A stretch of DNA of 64,000 nt from a virus. The notes below the pieces were generated by a model. The model was not told where the DNA came from. It saw only the letters and a program-made list of their open reading frames with translations, and searched no databases. Made by a program: the position numbers and the translations under genes. Positions 23,642 through 30,902 of this stretch are shown in pieces. Each line of letters begins with the position of its first letter. Positions within the stretch are counted from its first letter, which is position 1. The stretch is taken from positions 17,121 through 81,120 of IMG/VR virus record IMGVR_UViG_3300036852_000742; one strand, written 5' to 3'.

Positions 23642-25495
23642 GTGGCAATGGCGATCGCAGCGCCCTTTCTCTGCGAGCCACATGGTGAGCTTGCACGGCC
23701 AGACAATGATCTCGTGGCAATGGCGATCGCAGCGCCCTTTCTCTGCGAGGCGTCAGGACGTCAGCTACTACAGGTCTCCGTCCGAGTGACAACGGCGAGC
23801 GCAGCGCCTCGAACTCTGCGAGCGGCCATGTCTACAGAGGCCGGCGCATCGTCGGTTCGACGCGACAATGGCGAGCGCAGCGCCTCTTTCTCTGCGAGTG
23901 CGCCATGGGTTTACGCGGACTCCTGGCGAGGTACGTGACGACGGCGAGCGCAGCGCCTCAAATCTGCGAGGTCCGGGCTGTCGCGTTCGTCATGGGTGAC
24001 GAACGCGATCGCAGCGATCCTTCTCTGCGAGTACGTCGACGACTCCGGCGCCGAGGCGAGGCGGTTCAAGTGGCAATGGCGATCGCAGCGCCCAAAGACT
24101 GCGAGCTTAGCTCCTCGTCGTAGTACCCCTGCACTGCAAGGTGGCAATGGCGAGCGCAGCGCCTGAAATCTGCGAGCCGGTGATTCGGTGCGGCCGGCGT
24201 TGGGTGGTACCTGCATGTGACCATGGCGAGCGCAGCGCCTCAACTCTGCGAGAAGGGGCAGGGCCTGTCGCGCGTACCAGGCCCGCGCGGTGACCATGGC
24301 GAGCGCAGCGCCTCAACTCTGCGAGTCCCGCCAGCTTGACTACCCGCTAGCCTGGATCAGGCCGGTGACCATGGCGAGCGCAGCGCCTCAACTCTGCGAG
24401 TCTCCACCGGCGTCATGCTCACTTCGCGCAACCCCAAGGTGACCATGGCGAGCGCAGCGCCTCAACTCTGCGAGGAGGGTCTCCCGTAGCAGCTCGGTGC
24501 AGCGTGACAACGGCGAGCGCAGCGCCTGAAATCTGCGACGCTATATCGTGAAGCAGGCGCACCATTATGAGCGTGGTGACAATGGCGAGCGCAGCGCCCC
24601 TCTTTCTGCGAGTACCTGAACCACGCCCGAGCGGCTTCCGTTGCCTGCGGCGTAGCAACGGCGAGCGCAGCGCCCTTTTTCTGCGAGTGCGTGTGCGGCG
24701 AGGCCGCAGTACTGACGCGACAGTGGCGAGCGCAGCGCCTAAAACCTGCGACTTGGTATCCCGATCCAGGCGGCCCGTGAGACCGCGTAAGTGACAACGG
24801 CGACCGCAGCGCCCTTTCTCTGCGAGGCTGCAATGAGTAACTACATGGATGTCCGGCGCAGGTAACGATGGTGATCGCAGCACCTCAAAACTGCGAGTGG
24901 ATGGTCCCGATGTTGGTCGTGATCGAGGGCGCCGCGCGTGACAATGGTGATCGCAGCACCTCAAACTGCGAGGTCGTCAGCCGCACGGACGCGGCAAGGT
25001 TTGAGACCATGAGCGACAATGGCGATCACAGCGCCTCAAAACCTGCGAGCTGGATGCGGCGGCGGAGCATCTCCGCGTCGCGCGTACCGGCGACAATGGC
25101 GATCACAGCGACCACAAACTGTGAGATCCTCTCAACCGGTGCTAGCTTGCGCGCGACCGGTTGCGTGACGATGGTGATCGCAGCGCCCAAAACCTGCGAG
25201 CACGGCAGCGCCTCCAGCCCGACCGGTTGCGCGACGACGGTGAGCGCAGCACCCAAGAAGACACTGCGAGTTCGAGTACGTGTCGGCTCCTCCAAGGGCG
25301 ACATGGGCGACGATGGTGAGCGCAGCGCCCAAAGTCTGCGAGTGATGGGGTGGCGCGAGCAGTACGACCGCATGCAGGTGGCAATGGCAATGGCGATCGC
25401 AGCGCCCAAAACCTGCGAGTCCATAGCTTGGATGGGTTACCACTCCGCGCTACGGCGCGACAACGGTGATCGCAGCGCCCCAACGATCCTGCGAG
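23642..25495 (+). CRISPR. Degenerate CRISPR array: 26 repeats, 25 spacers
   Basis: I count 26 repeat units, mostly 36 nt (range 35-42), starting 23642, 23714, 23786, 23862, 23935, 23996, 24070, 24141, 24217, 24290, 24365, 24439, 24504, 24576, 24652, 24717, 24791, 24862, 24938, 25013, 25090, 25165, 25231, 25307, 25378, 25457. Units 1-2 are identical, as are units 9-12; the others drift. The core is GCGA(G/T)CGCAGC, a 9-14 nt loop, then CTGCGAG, so CGCAG pairs with CTGCG. Two units end CTGCGAC. Spacers are 25-40 nt (36,36,39,36,25,38,35,40,37,39,38,29,36,39,29,38,35,40,40,40,39,30,36,35,37) and all differ. The hairpin abuts the 3' spacer, as in type V crRNAs read on the plus strand. Unit 25 carries a 6-nt duplication; unit 23 has a 14-nt loop. 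Confidence 0.9.
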
Positions 25496-25516
25496 TACTG
25501 CTCCGGGTGCGAAGAA

Positions 25517-25555
25517 TGCCCCGCCCCAAACGCCAGCGGCGTCGGGGGCGGGGCA
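25517..25555 (-). terminator. Long GC hairpin between the array and the late operon
   Basis: TGCCCCGCCCC (25517-25527) pairs with GGGGCGGGGCA (25545-25555), enclosing a second small stem CGCC/GGCG. On the minus strand it is followed by TTCTTC. It most likely ends the late minus-strand transcript and keeps it out of the array; on the plus strand it would also stop array transcription. Confidence 0.6.
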
Positions 25556-25572
25556 ACGTGCGCGGGGAGAAG

Positions 25573-25842
25573 CTAGGCCACGGTGACGTGCACCCCGTCC
25601 GCCAGGTCCACTGCACCTCCGGCGCGGGCCACCCGGTGCGCAGCTTCGGCGGTGAGCCCGGCGGCGACCAGGCGCAGCATCATCGCCGCCACTTTGGGTT
25701 CGGTGGCCGGCCAGCGGCGGGGTACACCCGATCCGGGGGCGGGGTCGACAGGTTGGAGGTAGCCGCGCCGGGTCCACACATCGGCCCGGCGGGGGGTGAG
25801 CCCGACAGCGAGCATGTCCTGGTAGCCGGCGTCGTTGTTCAC
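25573..25842 (-). CDS. MerR-like winged-helix protein
   Basis: This 89-residue protein starts at GTG 25842, overlapping the holin-like gene stop. LTPRRADVWTRRGYLQPVDP resembles the recognition helix and wing of MerR-type regulators, followed by a helix AAMMLRLVAAGLTAEAAHRV. It is the last gene of the late minus-strand region, beside the CRISPR array. Its target is unknown. Confidence 0.55.
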   Translation of the reverse strand: MNNDAGYQDMLAVGLTPRRADVWTRRGYLQPVDPAPGSGVPRRWPATEPKVAAMMLRLVAAGLTAEAAHRVARAGGAVDLADGVHVTVA

Positions 25843-26162
25843 CGCCGTGTCGGCGGTGTTGTCGGGTTGTACTGGGGCTGCCCGGTGGACACACCCAACG
25901 ACAACAGGACCCGGGCGGCGCGGTGCGCGAACCCGGCGCCGCGCCGGGTATCGGGCCAGCGTTCCAACCACCGCCCCAACTCCCACACCGCCCCGGCGAG
26001 CACAAACCCGATGACCTCGAAGAGCACTGCCTCACCAACATGAACGCCCAACGGCTCCAACTTCACCAGCGCCGGTTGCGCCCACACCACCAGCACAGCG
26101 GCGACGTGTCCGAGCAGGATCGGCCACCAGGTCCGCAGCCGCGCGGCAAGCTCATCGGACAT
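25839..26162 (-). CDS. Holin-like small membrane protein
   Basis: This 107-residue protein has two hydrophobic segments (WPILLGHVAAVLVVWAQPAL near 13-32 and VLFEVIGFVLAGAVWELG near 44-61), followed by RWLERWP and a basic tail. This is the layout of actinophage holins. The ATG at 26162 follows GGAGGC. With the amidase at 28172-29056 it would form the lysis cassette, now separated by the tnpB element. Assignment is by topology and position. Confidence 0.6.
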   Translation of the reverse strand: MSDELAARLRTWWPILLGHVAAVLVVWAQPALVKLEPLGVHVGEAVLFEVIGFVLAGAVWELGRWLERWPDTRRGAGFAHRAARVLLSLGVSTGQPQYNPTTPPTRR

Positions 26163-26229
26163 GCCTGCCTCCACGCGTAGCCTTGGGCCGGTGACAGACA
26201 AAGCCAACGGGTTGATCTGTTGACATCCT

Positions 26230-26249
26230 CCCCCGTCTAAGGGCGGGGG
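26230..26249 (-). other. Right-end hairpin of the IS605-type element / omega-RNA scaffold end
   Basis: Stem CCCCCG (26230-26235) with CGGGGG (26244-26249), 8-nt loop. In IS605 elements the RNA from the 3' end of tnpB through the right end acts as the guide RNA of TnpB. The guide would be the sequence just outside the element, toward 26200. Confidence 0.6.
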
Positions 26250-27460
26250 ATTCCAACTGCAAGCGGTTGAGGTTCACGGGCGCTCAACGCCTTGCGGCGT
26301 GTCGCCCCTCCGGCACGAGACGGTTGTCTCGGGACTGGTGTGCAGTCCTGTCCTGCCGCGATGTTGATGCTGGCGTTGTGGTCGGCGTTGCAGGTAAAGC
26401 CGCAGGCGGTGCAACAGAATCGGGCTTGGCTCTCGCGCGAGTTCTTGTCGATCCATCCGCAGGCACTGCAACGCAGGCTGGTGTAGGCGGCTTTGACTTT
26501 CTGGACGCGGCCGGGGGCTTTGTCTTCGGTGCGCCGGGCGAGCATGCCCCACCCGGACGCGAGGATGGCCCGGTTCAGGCCGGCCTTCTGCCGGACGTTG
26601 CGGCCGGGGCTATCGACGGTGCCCCTTGCGGTCGCGGTCATGTTCTTGATCCGCAGGTCTTCGAGGCGGATCACGTCGAACCGGCGGGCGAATGCGGTGC
26701 TGGTTTTCTCGGTCCAGTCCTTGCGGATGTCCGCCTCGCGTGCCTTGAGCCGTGCGATCCGCTGACGCTCAACCTGCACTACCTCGGACCGCTTCGGTGC
26801 CCGAGCCTTGCGCCGTTCTGCCTTACGCAGTCGGGCCCGCTCTTTGCTGGACAGGCGAGGGCAGGCCAGTGTTTCGCCCGTGCTCAACGCGGCCGTGATG
26901 GTCACGCCCCGGTCGACGCCGACAACCGTTCCGTTTCCGGGAGACTCGATCGGGTCGGGGATGACCGCGAACGCGACGTGCCAACGCCCGGAGCGGTCAC
27001 AGGTGATGCGGTACGACTTGCATGCCGCAACGGATCGCGACCAGCGGAACCGAACCCAGCCAACCTTGGGAACCTTGACCTGACCCCAGTGTCGGTTCAG
27101 CCGTTGGACATGGAGTCCGAAGGTGAAGTCGGTGATCCGGAAGCCTTCGTGGACGTACTTGCTGCGCCACGTCGGCCGCATGTGGGCGCCCGTAAAGAAG
27201 TTGGCCATGGCTTGGGCGTAGTCGCGCAGAGCCTGTTGCTGGACGTTAACCGAACCGGCGGCGAGCCACGGCTCGGCGGTGCGCGCTTCGGTGAGTTGGC
27301 GGCACTGGACGACGAAGCTGGGGGCCGACCGACGGGCACGCGCGGGCGTCCACCACGCTCCCTGTTCAACGGCCAGATTCCAGACGTACCGGGCGTCACC
27401 GCAGTGCGACAGAAGGGTCGCCTCCTGCGCCACGGTCGGGTACAGCCGATACCTGGACAT
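26237..27460 (-). CDS. tnpB: TnpB RNA-guided nuclease (IS200/IS605 family OrfB)
   Basis: This is a 407-residue protein, normal length for TnpB. RuvC-I is TVVGVDRGVT with Asp183, RuvC-II is DVIRLEDLRIKN with Glu267, and the zinc finger is CSACG (Cys331/334) with CCTACG (Cys350/353). RuvC-III is CNADHNASINI with Asp360. All three catalytic acids are intact, unlike the Cas12m-like protein nearby. The start is taken as MSRYRLYP at 27460; the open frame extends upstream without a sensible start. TnpB cuts DNA guided by omega-RNA and helps the element persist at its site. The gene interrupts the lysis region. Confidence 0.92.
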   Translation of the reverse strand: MSRYRLYPTVAQEATLLSHCGDARYVWNLAVEQGAWWTPARARRSAPSFVVQCRQLTEARTAEPWLAAGSVNVQQQALRDYAQAMANFFTGAHMRPTWRSKYVHEGFRITDFTFGLHVQRLNRHWGQVKVPKVGWVRFRWSRSVAACKSYRITCDRSGRWHVAFAVIPDPIESPGNGTVVGVDRGVTITAALSTGETLACPRLSSKERARLRKAERRKARAPKRSEVVQVERQRIARLKAREADIRKDWTEKTSTAFARRFDVIRLEDLRIKNMTATARGTVDSPGRNVRQKAGLNRAILASGWGMLARRTEDKAPGRVQKVKAAYTSLRCSACGWIDKNSRESQARFCCTACGFTCNADHNASINIAAGQDCTPVPRQPSRAGGATRRKALSAREPQPLAVGIPRP

Positions 27461-27488
27461 GGAACCATAATAGCACCATGATGGTCCC

Positions 27489-27638
27489 ATGAAGCATGTG
27501 AACCTGCGCCTACCCGACGACGTCCACGAGGCAGTCAAAGCAGCCGCCGAACACGACCGACGTTCCCTCAACAGCATGCTGATCGTCCTCATCGAGCGAG
27601 CCCTCACGGCAGACCGTCCAACCTCACCCCCGCCCTGA
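27489..27638 (+). CDS. Ribbon-helix-helix (Arc/HicB-like) protein of the tnpB element
   Basis: This is a 49-residue protein: MKHVNLRLPDDVHEAVKAAA, then EHDRRSLNSMLIVLIERALT. One strand plus two helices with RSLNSM is the classic Arc/CopG ribbon-helix-helix pattern. It is divergent from tnpB with only 28 nt between starts, so it may repress the shared promoter region. A TTCATGGGACCATC-type stretch between them is a possible operator. It probably travels with the element. Confidence 0.75.
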   Translation: MKHVNLRLPDDVHEAVKAAAEHDRRSLNSMLIVLIERALTADRPTSPPP

Positions 27639-27722
27639 AGGACGAGGCACCCGCCGGACAAGGGTCGGTGGCTGCCGGATCCGCACCGCCGCCCCGGTGA
27701 ATCGACGGCCCGGGTGCGCGGT

Positions 27723-28160
27723 TCAGAGTTTGAGGATGATCGCAAGGATCGAGCCTGCGAGGATCGCCGCCCCGCACAGGTACGCCCAGCCCAGATTCAG
27801 CCCGGTCGAGCGGCCTTCGGTCTTGTCGATCCTGGACGCCAACTCACGTATCCGCTCACCGGTACCGGCGCGCTGTGCCTCAAACTCGACGCGCGACACG
27901 AACGTGGCCGTCTGATCAGACAGGGTCTGACGAAACTCGTTGACCCCTTCGAAGCGTTTCTCCGTGGCCACTTCAGCCTTCGTGACGGCTTTCTCCGCCG
28001 CGATCAGCGCCGCCCCGATGGCCTTCTCGGCCGCGAGGAGGGCCGCGTCGATTGCTTTTGTCTGGGCGTCGAAACGCTGCTGGTAGCGCAGATCAGTTTC
28101 GACGAACAAGGCCCGGACATGCTCCAGGAGTGTGATACGTGAAGACCTCACACCCCACAC
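27723..28160 (-). CDS. Coiled-coil protein with C-terminal membrane anchor (second holin candidate)
   Basis: This is a 145-residue protein. A long helical region with repeated LLAAEKAIGAALIAAEKAVT units (residues ~35-60) and charged heptads is followed by one C-terminal hydrophobic segment (WAYLCGAAILAGSILAIIL). This is the shape of the small tail-anchored proteins next to actinophage endolysins, thought to act as holins or membrane adaptors. GTG 28160 follows GGGG; an internal GTG at 28148 is possible. It lies 11 nt after the amidase gene. Confidence 0.65.
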   Translation of the reverse strand: MWGVRSSRITLLEHVRALFVETDLRYQQRFDAQTKAIDAALLAAEKAIGAALIAAEKAVTKAEVATEKRFEGVNEFRQTLSDQTATFVSRVEFEAQRAGTGERIRELASRIDKTEGRSTGLNLGWAYLCGAAILAGSILAIILKL

Positions 28161-28171
28161 CCCTTTTTTGG

Positions 28172-29056
28172 TTAGGCGCCGAACGCGTCGCCGGCAGCGG
28201 ACAGTCTGGTAGCGAGGTCGACGACCGCTGTTGTGAGCCCGGCCAGTGAGGCGCCTACGGCGGCCGACACGGATGCGGTGATCGCGGCGAGTTGCGCATC
28301 GGTCAGCTCGATGGGCGGTGCCGACGCGGCGGCCTCGATCCGGTCGAGCTGCTTGCCCCGCGCGCCCTTATCGGGTCCGTACGCGCCAGCGCTGGTCTGT
28401 TCGCCGGCCCACAAATCGGCCAGCAGAACAGCCGCCGTCCGGCTGCCCACAGATTCGGGTTTGCCCCATTCGCCGTAGTCGAGATCCGTCATTGGGTCCT
28501 CCATGAACGTCGCGATATCGGCGAGCAGCACGTCCCACGGGAACTCAGGCCCAGGGTCGGTGTGGTCGCCGCCGTCCTCAGGCCAGCCGATCGTCCAGTC
28601 GTAGTGCCCGCAGATCCCGCGCGCGGCCGGGTCGCGCACGCCTCGGCCCACGACGCGCACCGCCGGGATGCCCCACTTGGCCATGTCGCGGGCGGCCTGG
28701 CGGGCGGCGTTGCGGATCGTCGCCCGGCTCACCGGATCCAGCCACTGCGCCCGCGTCTGGACGGTGCCGGCCAGCTCGTAGTGGATGCCGAACGCGTTGC
28801 CGTGCCACAGCGCGGTGTGGCTGCGATCCGTCGTCCGTACACAGTGGACGACCGAGTCGCTGTCGACGTGATAGTGGGCACTGGTCCCGTCGGTGCGCCT
28901 CTGGTCGTACGCCGCGCCGCTCTCGCCCGCGTCCGGGCCTTCATGGCCGGCGGTGTAGTGGATCGTCACAAAGCGGGGTGGGCCGTCCGGGCGACCACGC
29001 GAAAACGAGCGCGGGGGCACCCACGCCAGATCCGGATATTCGGGAGACTGCGCCAT
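28172..29056 (-). CDS. Endolysin: N-acetylmuramoyl-L-alanine amidase
   Basis: This is a 294-residue protein. The Amidase_2 (PGRP-like) domain occupies about 25-190: TIHYTAG (His33, first zinc ligand), AHYHVDSDSVVHCV, WHGNAFGIHYELAG, GHYDWTIGWP and HTDPGPEFPWDVL (last His ligand and catalytic surroundings). It cleaves the bond between muramic acid and the stem peptide. A ~100-residue C-terminal region with an amphipathic Ala-rich helix may bind the cell wall or oligomerise. It is flanked by holin candidates. The start ATG 29056 leaves a 44-nt gap to the divergent esterase. Confidence 0.88.
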   Translation of the reverse strand: MAQSPEYPDLAWVPPRSFSRGRPDGPPRFVTIHYTAGHEGPDAGESGAAYDQRRTDGTSAHYHVDSDSVVHCVRTTDRSHTALWHGNAFGIHYELAGTVQTRAQWLDPVSRATIRNAARQAARDMAKWGIPAVRVVGRGVRDPAARGICGHYDWTIGWPEDGGDHTDPGPEFPWDVLLADIATFMEDPMTDLDYGEWGKPESVGSRTAAVLLADLWAGEQTSAGAYGPDKGARGKQLDRIEAAASAPPIELTDAQLAAITASVSAAVGASLAGLTTAVVDLATRLSAAGDAFGA

Positions 29057-29100
29057 CACTGCGCCCCCTTTCGCCGCGTCGAAGGGGGACACTGGGCGCC

Positions 29101-29865
29101 GTGAACATTCCGATGAGCAGGGCCCTGTCGGTAGTTGCGGCGCTGGCTGTGGTTGTGGTGGGCGGTGCCGGACCGTCATCCACTCGCGCGGCGGCACTCC
29201 CGGCGGAGTTAGTGATCATGACCATGGGTGACTCGATCACCCTGGCTGCCGAGTCGGGCGGGGAAAGCTACCGCGCTGAGTTGGGGCGGCTCCTCGACCA
29301 GGCCGGCGTCGCGCACCGGTTCGTGATCGCCGCGCACGGCGGTTGGGGCTGCCGCGACTGGGTCCCGCTGGCGCAGAACCTCGTTGCGACGGAGCGGCCT
29401 GATGTTGTGCTGCTGAACTGCGGAACCAACGACGGCGGCCTGCCCGACTTCGAAGGGCAATACTACTGGCTGATCAACAACCTGTTAAGCGGCAACGGGT
29501 GGGGCACTCGGGTGATGCCCAGTTGGGTCATGTACTCGGCTGTGCCACCGGGAGCGGCCTGGTTGCGGGACAGTGAGCCCAGGGCCAACGACGCGATCTA
29601 CCGGGTGATCGTGCCGTCGGTCTGGAAAGCCCAGGGCCGGGTGGTCAACTTCGCCAACACCGGGGCCATCCCCGAGGCTTATTTGGACTCTGGCGGTGTC
29701 CACCCAACAACGGCCGGCTACACGGCGATGGGCAGGCTCTGGTTCGAGGCGTTGCGCCCGGTGTACGGGCTGCCGGACATCGCACCGAAAACGTGCGGGC
29801 TGACTGGGAGAAGACCGGGTGGCCTGACCCCGGCCTACCTTCCATGTACGGTCCTGGCTGGGTAG
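29101..29865 (+). CDS. Secreted SGNH/GDSL hydrolase
   Basis: This 254-residue protein lies on the opposite strand to the late genes. It has a signal peptide (Arg7, hydrophobic 9-23, AxA-like end near 30-32). The catalytic blocks are MGDSIT (Ser45), HGGWGCRDW, NCGTNDGG (Asn of block III) and DSGGVHPTTAGY (Asp/His pair). It should hydrolyse an ester outside the membrane, for example acetyl or acyl groups of the cell envelope. It starts at GTG 29101 after GAAGGGGG. Its place between endolysin and tail-tip genes suggests a lysis or cell-wall role, or cargo. Confidence 0.85.
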   Translation: MNIPMSRALSVVAALAVVVVGGAGPSSTRAAALPAELVIMTMGDSITLAAESGGESYRAELGRLLDQAGVAHRFVIAAHGGWGCRDWVPLAQNLVATERPDVVLLNCGTNDGGLPDFEGQYYWLINNLLSGNGWGTRVMPSWVMYSAVPPGAAWLRDSEPRANDAIYRVIVPSVWKAQGRVVNFANTGAIPEAYLDSGGVHPTTAGYTAMGRLWFEALRPVYGLPDIAPKTCGLTGRRPGGLTPAYLPCTVLAG

Positions 29866-29871
29866 CCGGGT

Positions 29872-30480
29872 CTAGGCCTGGTAGCAGAGGAGGGCGAAGA
29901 TCTGGTCGTTGGTCGCCCACGCCGTCCCCGGGCCGGCGGAGCCCAGCGCGGTGCCGATGCCCTGCTGGAAGATCTCGATGTTGGTTGAGTTGAGCCCTCT
30001 GGCGACGTCGCAGTAAAAGCCGGAGCCGGAGTCTTGAATGAAGACCACACCGGCGCACCGGCTCTGCGCTGCCGTGCTGGCGGCGACCGGGATGCTGAAA
30101 CGGTAGGCGCCCGACCCGGCGGAGTAGGTGGACCCGATGGTGACCGCGAAGGCAAAGAACACGGTCTTGCCGATCTGGACCCACTCGGCGGCGTAGGTGC
30201 TGTTTCCCTTGGTGGGGTTGGTTGTGACGGCGGTGATCGCGAAGGTGGCCGAGTAGTCGGTCCAGGCCCCCAGCGGGAGACCGTTGAGCCAGGCGGCCCC
30301 GCTGTAGCCGTCGTACCGGTCGCTGTCAGCCAGGTACGACAGCATTCCCTCAACCGGTGCGGTGACCGCCGAGGTGCGGGCGGCCTCCGTGGCGAACGGG
30401 GTGACGACCTGGTCGCGGATGTTGGCGTTGGCCCACGCGGCGGTGATGGTCGTGCCGGCGACGTTCGTGGTGTAGGGCAC
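29872..30480 (-). CDS. Tail-tip / fibre-associated protein
   Basis: This 202-residue protein begins with VPYTTNVAGTTITAAWANAN, a sequence typical of the short N-terminal region of phage tail-fibre or minor tail proteins in actinophages. A beta-rich C-terminal domain follows (TVFFAFAVTIGSTYSAGSGA; SIPVAAS), likely receptor-binding or structural. It starts at GTG 30480 after GGAGGAGTAGGG, 2 nt from the upstream stop, at the end of the tail module. Confidence 0.65.
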   Translation of the reverse strand: MPYTTNVAGTTITAAWANANIRDQVVTPFATEAARTSAVTAPVEGMLSYLADSDRYDGYSGAAWLNGLPLGAWTDYSATFAITAVTTNPTKGNSTYAAEWVQIGKTVFFAFAVTIGSTYSAGSGAYRFSIPVAASTAAQSRCAGVVFIQDSGSGFYCDVARGLNSTNIEIFQQGIGTALGSAGPGTAWATNDQIFALLCYQA

Positions 30481-30482
30481 CC

Positions 30483-30884
30483 CTACTCCTCCTCCCCACG
30501 CCAAACGCCCAACGGTCGGTGGTCGGCCTCGGCCGGGATCGGGTCGTAGCCCAGGCGCAGGACGCCGTAGCGGGCCGGCGCGCCCATCAGCCGCAGCGCC
30601 TTGCACACCGTGGAGCCGTGCGATTCGCCCTCGACCGCCGCTGTCGACTCATCGGCGGCGTGCCCAGCCCCGGCGCAGTAGTCCAAATTGGACGGTGCGA
30701 CCCCGCCGACCATCACCGCCCACCGGTAGCCGGCGGGGATCGTCGGATGCACGCCCACATCAATCGGGTGGATCACGACCGTCACTTCGGGCACCAGCAC
30801 AGGCCCTGGCGGGCCGGCGGGCACCACCCGCGCCACAAGGTCGGTCTCCGCCTTGGCCATGTAGTCGCTCAGGACTGCCGTCAC
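30483..30884 (-). CDS. Minor tail protein candidate
   Basis: This is a 133-residue protein, Pro- and Gly-rich in the middle (VVPAGPPGPVLVPEVTVVIH), located between two tail-tip genes. No specific family is recognised; assignment is by position. Confidence 0.5.
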   Translation of the reverse strand: MTAVLSDYMAKAETDLVARVVPAGPPGPVLVPEVTVVIHPIDVGVHPTIPAGYRWAVMVGGVAPSNLDYCAGAGHAADESTAAVEGESHGSTVCKALRLMGAPARYGVLRLGYDPIPAEADHRPLGVWRGEEE

Positions 30885-30902
30885 CCGCGCTCCTCGCTGC
30901 TG

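Larger units (their letters stand above)
26225..27660 (-). mobile_element. IS200/IS605-type element carrying tnpB (no tnpA)
   Basis: The element holds tnpB and a small divergent RHH gene. At the left (tnpB 3' side), CCCCCG-TCTAAGGG-CGGGGG (26230-26249) followed outward by GGATGTCAA on the minus strand is the typical right-end hairpin of IS605/IS1341-type elements. On the right, CCCCCGCCCTGAAGGACGAG (27628 onward) resembles the matching left end. There is no Y1 transposase, so mobility would need one in trans. It lies between the holin-like gene and the lysis genes. Ends are approximate. Confidence 0.75.

Noticed and set aside
25545-25560. A TTGCCCCGC motif on the minus strand near 25555 as another phage promoter
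   Set aside because: It is one arm of the long hairpin at 25517-25555 and has no TAnnnT at 17 nt.
23567-26043. Several open frames of 60-390 codons run through the array on both strands
   Set aside because: They only translate the repeat unit over and over in shifting frames, have no ribosome sites, and exist because the GC-rich repeats lack stops. The repeat-spacer organisation explains the region better.
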